Shown: in pieces, positions 6,886-13,849 of the stretch | Layout of the letters: every line of letters begins with the position of its first letter | Position numbering within the stretch: position 1 is the stretch's first letter | NCBI GenBank assembly: GCA_964553915.1 | Contig: CAZKMM010000008.1 | Coordinates: 1-37,233 of the forward strand | Direction: 5' to 3' | DNA: 37,233 nucleotides | Source of the DNA: CAZKMM01 sp964553915 | GTDB taxonomy: Bacteria; RBG-13-61-14; DRUE01 | Position numbers and translations under genes: made by a program | The notes under the pieces: generated by a model | The model's input: only the letters and a program-made list of their open reading frames with translations | What the model was told of the DNA's origin: nothing | Database searches by the model: none

Positions 6886-8738
6886 AGGGCGAGTGGCTTT
6901 TGCTTTTGATTATCATTCCTGCTCTGGCAGGACTTTTGGGATATTTTATTCCCCGTCGGGGCTGGGGGTTTAGTGCTTTAATCTCTCTTTTGGTAAGTGG
7001 ATTTTGTGGGGTGATTTCTGGCTGGGGATTTATTTTTGCAAAGTCTCAGCCGATTATCTGGAGCCTTGGAGGATATGCATGGCTTGGCTTCTGGAAAGGA
7101 AGAGCTCTTCTTCGGGCAGATGCTCTGGCAATGGGAATGGCATTTTTAGCCAGCATCTTGGGGTTTATTCTTCTTTTCTGGGCAGTGGGATATTTTAGAA
7201 AGAATGATAATGGCACTGCCAAGAATTTCTTTGCCAATGCAATGTGGATTTTAGCTGGCAGTTATGCGGTGTTTTTCTCAGACCATCTTCTGGCACTTTG
7301 TGTTTTCTGGGGATTTTTAGGAATTCCTTTTTACCTGATGCTTCAGGCAAGCAGAGAGGCAAATGATGCTTCTAAAAAGACCTTAATTATTCTGGGCGCC
7401 ACAGATTCTATGCTGATTATGGGAGTGGGCTTGGTCTGGTTTTTGACCAGAAGTTTCTGGATAAGCAAGATTAATCTTCCCACCAATTGTGAGAGCGCCA
7501 TTTTAGCCTATTTATTGATTATTTCTGCCAGCTTTGCCAAGGCGGGTGGGATGCCCTTTCATTCCTGGATACCAGATGCAAGCGAGACCGGTCCCACTCC
7601 GGCAGTTGCCCTGGTGCCTGCGTCTCTAGATAAACTTCTCGGGATTTATCTTTTGGTTCGGGTAAGCCTGGATTTATTTGTTTTGACCAGCGGGGTGAAG
7701 ATAGTCCTTTTAGTGATAGGAGCAATTACCATTGTCGCTGGGGTTTTAGCTGCTCTGGTTCAGCATCATTTTCGAAGACTACTTGGCTTCCATGCGGTGA
7801 GTCAGGTGGGATATATGATTGTGGGAGTGGGCACTGCCACTGGCTTAGGGGTAATTGCCGGGCTTTTCCATATGCTCAACAATGCCATTTATAAAGCTCT
7901 GCTTTTCTTGGGAGCAGGAGAGATAGAAAAGCGCACTGGCACCCAGGAGCTGAAAGAACTGGGAGGGCTGGCAAAGTTATTTCCAGTAAGCTTTTTCAGT
8001 TTTCTGATTGGGGCACTGGCAATCAGCGGAATTCCGCCTCTGAACGGATTTTTCTCCAAATGGATGATTTACCAGAGCATAATCAAGCTGAGTGAGGAAT
8101 TTCCCCGGCTGTGGGTGTTTGTGCTGATTTCGGCAATGTTTGGCAGTGCTCTGACTTTGGCGAGCTTTATCAAATTACTTTATAGCTCTTATCTGGGACC
8201 AAAACCCAGGGAACTGATGGTTAATGATAATAGCTCCGGATGGTTCTGTATGAGGAGTGCTATGTTAATTCTGGCTCTGGGCTGTCTGGCTCTGGGAATT
8301 TTTGGGAACTGGCTGGGATTAAAATGGCTTTTTGAGCCAATGCTGGGAAAGAGCGTCAAGATGCTGGGCTTCTGGGCACCGATTTCTGCGGTGGTGCTTC
8401 TTTTGATAGGTCTGGGAGTGGGCTATGTGATTTATCTTTTTGGAGCTGGGCTTAAATATCGGGAAGATGACACCTATATGCTGGGGGAGAAGGCAGAGGA
8501 ATTTCATTATTCTGGTCCGGATTTTTACCGAACCGTGGAGGCGGAGCTGGGCTTGTTTTCTCGGCTTTATCAATGGATGGAGGGTGGCTGGTATGATTTG
8601 TATGACTGGGGCAGGCGGATTACTTTTTATTTCTCAGACCTGCTCCGGTATCTGCATAGCGGGAATTTATTAACTTATATTGCCTGGTGTCTTTTGGGGG
8701 TGGTGGTTTTGCTCTGGGCATTTTTCCAGCTTGGTTGA
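6882..8738 (+). CDS. NuoL/MrpA-N-like antiporter-type subunit of the hydrogenase
   Basis: A 618-residue polytopic protein, about 14 or more hydrophobic segments, of the proton-translocating NuoL/M/N and Mrp family. Conserved parts are SFAKAGGMPFHSWIPD (K220, H227), LDKLLGIYLL (K251), GLFHMLNNAIYKALLF (H330, K338) and IPPLNGFFSKW. The TM5 motif, usually W-E-x-x-x-x-x-S-Y-L, reads FWGFLGIPFYLM, so the ion-pathway glutamate is replaced by G144. The C-terminal 150 residues, with an amphipathic stretch (GPDFYRTVEAELGLFSRLYQ) and a final membrane helix, resemble the long NuoL/HyfB tail. Together with the next gene it corresponds to MrpA. It could translocate ions by a modified path or have become mainly structural. 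Confidence 0.87.
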   Translation: MKGEWLLLLIIIPALAGLLGYFIPRRGWGFSALISLLVSGFCGVISGWGFIFAKSQPIIWSLGGYAWLGFWKGRALLRADALAMGMAFLASILGFILLFWAVGYFRKNDNGTAKNFFANAMWILAGSYAVFFSDHLLALCVFWGFLGIPFYLMLQASREANDASKKTLIILGATDSMLIMGVGLVWFLTRSFWISKINLPTNCESAILAYLLIISASFAKAGGMPFHSWIPDASETGPTPAVALVPASLDKLLGIYLLVRVSLDLFVLTSGVKIVLLVIGAITIVAGVLAALVQHHFRRLLGFHAVSQVGYMIVGVGTATGLGVIAGLFHMLNNAIYKALLFLGAGEIEKRTGTQELKELGGLAKLFPVSFFSFLIGALAISGIPPLNGFFSKWMIYQSIIKLSEEFPRLWVFVLISAMFGSALTLASFIKLLYSSYLGPKPRELMVNDNSSGWFCMRSAMLILALGCLALGIFGNWLGLKWLFEPMLGKSVKMLGFWAPISAVVLLLIGLGVGYVIYLFGAGLKYREDDTYMLGEKAEEFHYSGPDFYRTVEAELGLFSRLYQWMEGGWYDLYDWGRRITFYFSDLLRYLHSGNLLTYIAWCLLGVVVLLWAFFQLG

Positions 8739-8749
8739 GAGGGAAGGAG

Positions 8750-9298
8750 ATGTTTGAGCTACTGGTCTTAATTTTGGTTTTTATGATTTTAGCCGGGGTT
8801 TTGGCGATTGAGGCAGATGATTTGGTCAGTGCGGTAGTGAGTATGGGTGCGGTGGGATTTGGCTTGAGCGCCTGCTTTTTGCTCCTTCGTGCCCCGGATG
8901 TGGCTTTAGTTCAAATTGTGGTTGAGGTGGTGATTTTGATTTTACTGCTTCGGGGCACGATTGGGATGGGGATAGAGACGGTAAAGGGTCATAGAGACCG
9001 GGCAGGAATGGCGGGAGGAGTTATTCTGGTGGTGTTGTTTTTGGCACTGGCGCTTTATGTGGCGGTTGAACTGCCCAAATTTGGAGAGCCGGGCTTTGTT
9101 CGGTTTCTGGATTCTCCTAGCTGGACCTATTTGAAAGAATCTCTTTCCTTAACCGGAGCAACCAATGCGGTGAATGCGGTGCTTTTAGATTTCAGGGGTT
9201 ATGATACTCTGGGCGAGGTAATTGTCCTTTTCACTGCGGTATTGGGAAGCATTGCCCTGTTGAGAAGGAAACACCGCCAGGAGAAAAAAGATGAATGA
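8750..9298 (+). CDS. MbhD-MbhE fusion (MrpA C-terminal part)
   Basis: A 182-residue membrane protein. Its first half (about residues 1-75) matches MbhD: AIEADDLVSAVVSMGAVGFG, then LRAPDVALVQIVVE. Its second half matches MbhE: GATNAVNAVLLDFRGYDTLG, then VLFTAVLGSIALL. In Thermococcal Mbh these are two proteins, while in Mrp systems they form the C-terminal part of MrpA. I chose the ATG at 8750. An AAGGAG directly touches this ATG, which is closer than normal, but the MbhD alignment argues against the longer in-frame extension to 8687, which lies inside the previous gene. It should form part of the ion-translocating arm with the NuoL-like and MrpB-D-like subunits. Confidence 0.83.
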   Translation: MFELLVLILVFMILAGVLAIEADDLVSAVVSMGAVGFGLSACFLLLRAPDVALVQIVVEVVILILLLRGTIGMGIETVKGHRDRAGMAGGVILVVLFLALALYVAVELPKFGEPGFVRFLDSPSWTYLKESLSLTGATNAVNAVLLDFRGYDTLGEVIVLFTAVLGSIALLRRKHRQEKKDE

Positions 9299-9785
9299 GG
9301 GAATGAGCCTGATTGTCAGAACCATAGCCCGCTGGGTGGTTGGGTTTATCTTTTTATACGGGATTTATACTCTGGTTTATGGGCATTTGAGTCCGGGCGG
9401 AGGATTTGCAGGCGGAGTAATTCTTGCCTGTGCTTATATTTTGATTTTAATTGCCTATGGCAGGCGATTTGCCTTTAAGAATCTGGACTGGAGGATTGCC
9501 CGGTCGCTGGATTCCATAGGCGGGCTTTTGTTTTTGGTTCTTGCCTTTTTGGGCTTGCTTTTTCTCACCAATGGTGGGGTTTATTTCTTTGCCAATTTTA
9601 TCCAGAAGCTTCATCCGGGAAAGCCTTTTCATCTTTTTAACGCCGGGATTATTCCTCTGGGCAATCTGGCAATCGGGATTAAGGTTTTAGCCAGTGTTTT
9701 TGTGGCGGTAGCGCTTTTAAGTGCGCTTCGGCTTTTTGATGAGCGGGGTGAGCGGAGCTTTGAGAGTATGGAGGAGGAAAAATGA
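9291..9785 (+). CDS. mrpB: Mrp antiporter-type subunit B (MnhB/MbhF)
   Basis: A 164-residue protein with about four hydrophobic segments. It has the family signature YGHLSPGGGFAGGVILACA near residues 25-43, and a conserved C-terminal half with LGNLAIGIKVLASVF. It is a small integral subunit of Mrp Na+/H+ antiporters and Mbh-type hydrogenases. The start overlaps the previous gene by 8 bases, and the stop overlaps the mrpC-like start by 4. It is slightly longer than many MnhB proteins because of a charged tail (SFESMEEEK). Confidence 0.88.
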   Translation: MNEGMSLIVRTIARWVVGFIFLYGIYTLVYGHLSPGGGFAGGVILACAYILILIAYGRRFAFKNLDWRIARSLDSIGGLLFLVLAFLGLLFLTNGGVYFFANFIQKLHPGKPFHLFNAGIIPLGNLAIGIKVLASVFVAVALLSALRLFDERGERSFESMEEEK

Positions 9786-10132
9786 TTGTTTATCTTTTGA
9801 TATTGATTCTGTTTTGTGTGGGTCTTTATGGACTGGTCAGTCAGCGGAATTTAATTAAGCTGATTATCAGTTTAAGTATTGTGGAGAGTTCGGTTTATTT
9901 GTTTTTGATTACCGCCGGGTATCGGAAGGGAGCAGGGGCACCGATTATGAAGCTGGGAGAGAGTGCTGGTCAGTTTGCCCAGCAGGCAGTTGACCCCTTC
10001 CCTCAAGCAATGGTGCTGACCGCAATTGTAATTGGGCTGGGACTACTGGCGCTTTTAATTACCATTGCTCTTCGGCTCTATCATCGCTACCGCACCTATG
10101 ATATTACGGAGATTCGGAGGCTGAGAGGATAA
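9782..10132 (+). CDS. mrpC: Mrp antiporter-type subunit C (MnhC/MbhG, NuoK-like)
   Basis: A 116-residue, three-helix NuoK-like subunit. Typical features are GLYGLVSQRNLIKLIISLSIVE, then DPFPQAMVLTAIVIGLG, a signature shared by MnhC and MbhG. It sits between the MrpB- and MrpD-like genes, overlapping both (4 bases and 1 base). It should lie in the membrane between the antiporter-like subunits and contribute acidic residues to the ion path. The call is firm. Confidence 0.9.
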   Translation: MIVYLLILILFCVGLYGLVSQRNLIKLIISLSIVESSVYLFLITAGYRKGAGAPIMKLGESAGQFAQQAVDPFPQAMVLTAIVIGLGLLALLITIALRLYHRYRTYDITEIRRLRG

Positions 10133-11601
10133 TGGAAGCATTGGTTCCATATCTGGTTATAATTCCGCTGGGTTTCGGGCTTCTGATTCCCCTGGTTGCC
10201 CGGACACAGCCCCGCCTGGCAGATGCTCTGGGCAATCTTGCCTGTCTTTCCCTGCTGGTAATTTCTCTGCTTCTTTTTGGCAAAGATGCCCATCATTTTG
10301 TCGGGGGCTGGAAGCCACCGGTTGGTATTCCAATGATAATTGACCCATTAAGCCTTTTGCTTCTTCTGATTATTAACGGGGTGGGTTTCTGCTCTGCCCT
10401 GTTTTCTATCCGCTATATGGACCAATATACTGGTCGGGGAAGTTATTATGGGCTTTTGCTTTTGATGATTGCCGGGATGAATGGGGTGGCGATTACTGGT
10501 GACCTGTTTAATCTTTATGTCTTTCTGGAGATAGCCGGGATTGCCAGTTATGCTCTGGTGGCTTTTGGCTGTGAGGCAGAGGAGCTGGAAGCAAGCTTTA
10601 AGTATGCAATCTTGGGCTCGCTTGCTTCTTTGATTTTCCTTTTGGGGCTGGCGGTTTTGTATCTGGATTACGGCACCGTAAATATGGCTCAGCTGGCTCA
10701 AAGGCTGACAATAGCTGGAAAAGGGAATTTAGAACATTTTGCTTTGATTCTGATGGTGGCAGGATTGAGTTTAAAATCTGCTCTGGTTCCCTTCCATGCC
10801 TGGCTTCCGGATGCTCATCCCAGTGCCCCGGCTCCGGTTTCCGCAATGCTGAGCGGAGTTTTGATTAAAGCAATCGGAGTTTATGCTCTGGTGCGGGTGG
10901 TGTTTAATGTCTTTGGCTTTAATACTGGTTTGAGCTACTTGCTTTTAACTCTGGGTGTGCTTTCTATGATTGGCGGGGTGCTTTTGGCAATTGGGCAGTG
11001 GGATTATAAGAGGCTTTTGGCTTATCATTCCATCAGTCAGATTGGCTATGTGATTTTAGGAATTGGTCTGGGAACCCCGCTCGGGATTTTAGGTGGGCTG
11101 TTTCATCTTTTAAATCACGCGGCATTTAAATCTTTGCTCTTTTTAACCGCGGGAGCAGTAGAATATCGCACCGGCACCCGGGACCTGAAGGAAATGGGAG
11201 GACTTCGGGAAAAAATGCCGGTAAGTGCGGGCTCCAGTTTGGTGGGGTCTTTTTCCATTGCCGGGGTTCCACCGTTTAACGGCTTTTTCTCCAAGCTGAT
11301 TATCATTATTGCCTGTGTGCAGGCAAAACATTATGGTCTGGCAGGAGCGGCCGTGGTGGTGAGTATTCTTACTCTGGCAAGTTTTATGAAGGTTCAGCGT
11401 TATGGGTTTTTTGGAGAATTAAAAGAAAGATGGGAGAAGATAAAAGAGGTGCCGATTTCTATGCAGGTAGCAATGCTCCTGTTAGCCCTTGCCTGTCTGG
11501 GCTTGAGTTTATTGATTTTACCGGATTTAAGAGAGCTGGTTTTGGTTAGGGCAGAGCGGGTATTAAGTGAAGGCACCAGAATAATCCTTGCTGGTTTATG
11601 A
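10132..11601 (+). CDS. mrpD: Mrp antiporter-type subunit D (MnhD/MbhH, NuoN/M-like)
   Basis: A 489-residue, roughly 14-helix antiporter-type subunit. The ion-pathway residues expected for an active member are all present: E133 in the TM5 motif FNLYVFLEIAGIASYALV, K215 in SLKSALVPFHAWLPD, H222 in the same loop, and K246 in LIKAIGVYAL. TM12-region LNHAAFKSLLFLTAG and PPFNGFFSKL are also conserved. This contrasts with the paralogous NuoL-like subunit at 6882, which lacks the TM5 glutamate. This subunit is therefore the best candidate for the working ion channel of the complex. The start shares one base with the previous stop. Confidence 0.92.
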   Translation: MEALVPYLVIIPLGFGLLIPLVARTQPRLADALGNLACLSLLVISLLLFGKDAHHFVGGWKPPVGIPMIIDPLSLLLLLIINGVGFCSALFSIRYMDQYTGRGSYYGLLLLMIAGMNGVAITGDLFNLYVFLEIAGIASYALVAFGCEAEELEASFKYAILGSLASLIFLLGLAVLYLDYGTVNMAQLAQRLTIAGKGNLEHFALILMVAGLSLKSALVPFHAWLPDAHPSAPAPVSAMLSGVLIKAIGVYALVRVVFNVFGFNTGLSYLLLTLGVLSMIGGVLLAIGQWDYKRLLAYHSISQIGYVILGIGLGTPLGILGGLFHLLNHAAFKSLLFLTAGAVEYRTGTRDLKEMGGLREKMPVSAGSSLVGSFSIAGVPPFNGFFSKLIIIIACVQAKHYGLAGAAVVVSILTLASFMKVQRYGFFGELKERWEKIKEVPISMQVAMLLLALACLGLSLLILPDLRELVLVRAERVLSEGTRIILAGL

Positions 11602-12122
11602 GGGGAGCAATGAGACGGTTAGCGTTATTTATTGTATCTTTCATTACCTGGCTTTTACTGGTTTTTCCTTATCAGCCGAGCACGGGCGAATGGGATTTGG
11701 AATCCATTTATGTGGGGTTGGGCTCAGCGTTTTTGGTGAGCATACTTTTCATTGGGATTTTTACTCGTTCGCCGAAAAAGTTTTTTGACCCAAGGCGCTG
11801 GTTCTGGCTGATTATTTATGTTCCGGTGTTTTTGTACTATATGATTAAAGCCAATCTTCAGGTGGTATATCTGGCACTTCATCCCAAGATGCCCATAGAG
11901 CCGGGAATCGTCCGGGTGAGAACCGGATTGAAAAGTGATAGCGGAATTACTGCTCTGGCAAATTCCATTACCTTAACTCCCGGCACCTTTACTCTGGATT
12001 TGGACCCCAAGCAGGGATATTTATATGTGCATTGGTTAAAGGTAAAGAGTCCGGAGGAAGAGGAAGCAACCCGGGAGATTCCCGGTCGGTTTGAGAAATT
12101 CCTGAAAAGGATTTTTGAATGA
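11598..12122 (+). CDS. mrpE: Mrp antiporter-type subunit E (MnhE/MbhA)
   Basis: A 174-residue protein with two to three N-terminal hydrophobic segments and a soluble C-terminal domain. Family signatures are YVPVFLYYMIKANLQVVYLA, GIVRVRTGLKSDSGITALAN and SITLTPGTFTLDLDP. The ATG at 11598 overlaps the previous stop; a second in-frame ATG at 11610 is possible but no better placed. It is the first of the E-F-G trio that closes Mrp operons and opens Thermococcal mbh operons. It belongs to the ion-translocating part of the complex. Confidence 0.88.
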   Translation: MRGAMRRLALFIVSFITWLLLVFPYQPSTGEWDLESIYVGLGSAFLVSILFIGIFTRSPKKFFDPRRWFWLIIYVPVFLYYMIKANLQVVYLALHPKMPIEPGIVRVRTGLKSDSGITALANSITLTPGTFTLDLDPKQGYLYVHWLKVKSPEEEEATREIPGRFEKFLKRIFE

Positions 12123-12132
12123 GGAGGAAGCA

Positions 12133-12405
12133 GTGATATTAAGCAACCCATATTTCTGGGCATTTGGGCTACTTTTAGTAGCAATTTATCTTTGCTTATA
12201 TCGGGTTGCCAAGGGACCAACTCCCGCGGACCGGATGGTAGCGATAGACATTCTGGGAGTGATTCTGGTGGGCTTTTGTGCTTTAATGACGATTTATGCG
12301 GATAGGGATTTTTATCTAAATCTGGCGATTGCCTGGAGTCTTTTAGCTTTTATTGGCACTTTGGCTTTAGCCAAATATCTGGAGAAGAGGCGGTTCGATG
12401 AATGA
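12133..12405 (+). CDS. mrpF: Mrp antiporter-type subunit F (MnhF/MbhB)
   Basis: A 90-residue, three-helix subunit. The conserved middle reads YRVAKGPTPADRMVAIDILG, and the C-terminus has LAIAWSLLAFIGTLALAKYL. I chose the GTG at 12133 because GGAGG sits five bases upstream. The longer TTG start at 12115 would bury that ribosome binding site in the coding region and add a non-conserved MNEEEA. It overlaps the mrpG-like gene by 8 bases. Family assignment is firm even though the protein is small. Confidence 0.85.
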   Translation: MILSNPYFWAFGLLLVAIYLCLYRVAKGPTPADRMVAIDILGVILVGFCALMTIYADRDFYLNLAIAWSLLAFIGTLALAKYLEKRRFDE

Positions 12406-12745
12406 GATAATCGCAGGGATTATCATCGGGGTAGGAATATTATTTGACCTGTTTGGTTGCATCGGGCTGGTGCGGTTTCCTGATGTTTATACTCGGCTTC
12501 AAGCCTCGACCAAATGTGTTACTCTGGGCACCTGTATGATTTTATTTGGCTTATTTGTTTATGAAGGATTTAATCCTGCAGGAATCAAGGCGCTTTTGGC
12601 AATGGTTTTTATTCTGGTGACCAGTCCGACCTCAGCTCATGCTCTGGCTCGGGGAGCATATCGGGCTGGGATTAAACCGAGCGAGCCCTGTGTGGTTGAC
12701 CGCTACCAGGAGGATTTGGCAAAGGGAGAGAGTGAGGAGCAATGA
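12398..12745 (+). CDS. mrpG: Mrp antiporter-type subunit G (MnhG/MbhC)
   Basis: A 115-residue subunit with three hydrophobic segments. Signatures are GCIGLVRFPDVYTRLQASTK near residues 21-40 and VFILVTSPTSAHALARGAYR near the end; the latter S-P-T-S-A-H-A motif is diagnostic of MnhG. It overlaps the preceding gene by 8 bases and the following ferredoxin gene by 4. It completes an MrpA-G equivalent set in the same order as stand-alone bacterial mrp operons. Confidence 0.9.
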   Translation: MNEIIAGIIIGVGILFDLFGCIGLVRFPDVYTRLQASTKCVTLGTCMILFGLFVYEGFNPAGIKALLAMVFILVTSPTSAHALARGAYRAGIKPSEPCVVDRYQEDLAKGESEEQ

Positions 12746-13338
12746 AAAAGCCAAAGATCAGGGAACTGGGAGAGGCTTTACGAGCACTTTTTGAAGGACC
12801 TTATACCAGCAAATTTCCTGCGGAGATGCCCGAGGTTCCAGAGGGATTTCGGGGCAAGCCGGAATATCAGGAGGATTGTATTGGCTGTGGTGCCTGCGCC
12901 CAGGTTTGCCCGTCCGGAGCCATTGAGCAGATAGATGATACGGAAAATAAAATTCGCACTTTAATTCTTCATTTAGATAGATGTATCTTTTGTGGGCAGT
13001 GCGTTCGGAACTGCACCACAGAAAAAGGCATCATCCAGACCTCGCAGTGGGATTTGGCTACCTTTGACCGAAGCACTCTGGTGGAGAAGGTGGAGCGGAA
13101 GCTGGTTCTCTGTGAGGTCTGTGGAGCGGTAATCAGCACAGAAGACCATATCCGCTGGACCGCGGAAAGATTAGGTGCTCTGGCTTATGCTAATCCTTCT
13201 TTACTTTTAGCCAGTTTATCTGAGCGGGGTCTTTTGGAAGAAGCCCCACCCCCTGCCCGGGAAAAAGACTTAATCCGTCCGGACCGAATCCGGATAACCT
13301 GCCCTCGTTGTCGGAGAGAGACTTCTTTGATAGTCTAA
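12742..13338 (+). CDS. Two-cluster ferredoxin subunit with zinc ribbon (HycF/HyfH/NuoI/MbhN-like)
   Basis: A 198-residue protein with two [4Fe-4S] motifs: C46-C49-C52-C56 and C81-C84-C87-C91. They are followed by two further CxxC pairs (C124/C127 and C187/C190) that probably bind a metal as a split ribbon. The N-terminal part resembles NuoI and MbhN, which pass electrons to the NuoB-type subunit. The extra C-terminal Cys pairs resemble HycF of formate hydrogenlyase. Its place after the Mrp genes, rather than beside NuoH, is as in archaeal mbh operons, where MbhN comes last. The start overlaps the mrpG-like stop by 4 bases. Confidence 0.86.
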   Translation: MKKPKIRELGEALRALFEGPYTSKFPAEMPEVPEGFRGKPEYQEDCIGCGACAQVCPSGAIEQIDDTENKIRTLILHLDRCIFCGQCVRNCTTEKGIIQTSQWDLATFDRSTLVEKVERKLVLCEVCGAVISTEDHIRWTAERLGALAYANPSLLLASLSERGLLEEAPPPAREKDLIRPDRIRITCPRCRRETSLIV

Positions 13339-13342
13339 TTAT

Positions 13343-13849
13343 ATGAGCTTTCAAGCCTCGGAGCTTGCAGACCAGCTTCAGAAGATTATCTCAGGCAAGC
13401 GATGGTTAATTTTGGGTGTTGGGAATTCTTTATTAGGAGATGATGGGGTAGGTTCCATTCTGGCAAAGGAGCTGGAAGCAGAGCTGGGAAGAGAAAAGGT
13501 CAGGGATGGAGGGGTGGCACCGGAGAATTTTCTTTCCTGGGTTGAGAAATTCCATCCAGATGTGTTAATAATTATAGATAGTATGGAATTTAATAAATCA
13601 CCGGGAAGCATCGGGATTTTTTCTTTCAAAGAGCTTTCCTGGGGAAATATTTCCACCCATTCCCTTCCCCTTTCTCTTTTATGGGAATATCTTTATCAAA
13701 GAGGGGTGAAAGAAGGATATATCATTGGGATTCAACCCGGTGAGCTTAAAAAGGCAGGGGAACTGAGTCCCGCGGTGGAAGAAGCCAAACAGCTTGTGAA
13801 GAAGATATTTGTTAACTTAATAAAGGAGCAGGAAATTGGCTCTGTTTAA
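13343..13849 (+). CDS. hycI: [NiFe]-hydrogenase maturation endopeptidase, HycI family
   Basis: A 168-residue member of the HyaD/HybD/HycI protease family, which removes the C-terminal tail of the large subunit after Ni insertion. The start motif LILGVGNSLLGDDGVG (D33), IIIDSMEF (D79) and STHSLP (H106) match the expected Ni-sensing positions. The large subunit at 5704 keeps a 35-residue tail after its last Ni motif, which is the expected substrate. No hypA-F genes lie in the window, so the rest of the maturation set must be elsewhere. The 3' end overlaps the sensor kinase start by 14 bases. Confidence 0.9.
   Translation: MSFQASELADQLQKIISGKRWLILGVGNSLLGDDGVGSILAKELEAELGREKVRDGGVAPENFLSWVEKFHPDVLIIIDSMEFNKSPGSIGIFSFKELSWGNISTHSLPLSLLWEYLYQRGVKEGYIIGIQPGELKKAGELSPAVEEAKQLVKKIFVNLIKEQEIGSV

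Noticed and set aside
8687..8749. Longer N-terminus for the MbhD-MbhE fusion
   Set aside because: It lies inside the end of the NuoL-like gene, and the MbhD family begins at about the ATG at 8750.
12115..12132. TTG start for the MrpF-like subunit
   Set aside because: The GTG at 12133 has an ideally spaced GGAGG, which the longer version would place inside the coding region.
1603..13338. Complex I (NADH-quinone oxidoreductase) instead of hydrogenase
   Set aside because: The NuoD-like subunit retains both CxxC Ni-binding motifs and a protease-cleavable tail, there are no NuoE/F/G genes, and a HycI-type protease is encoded.
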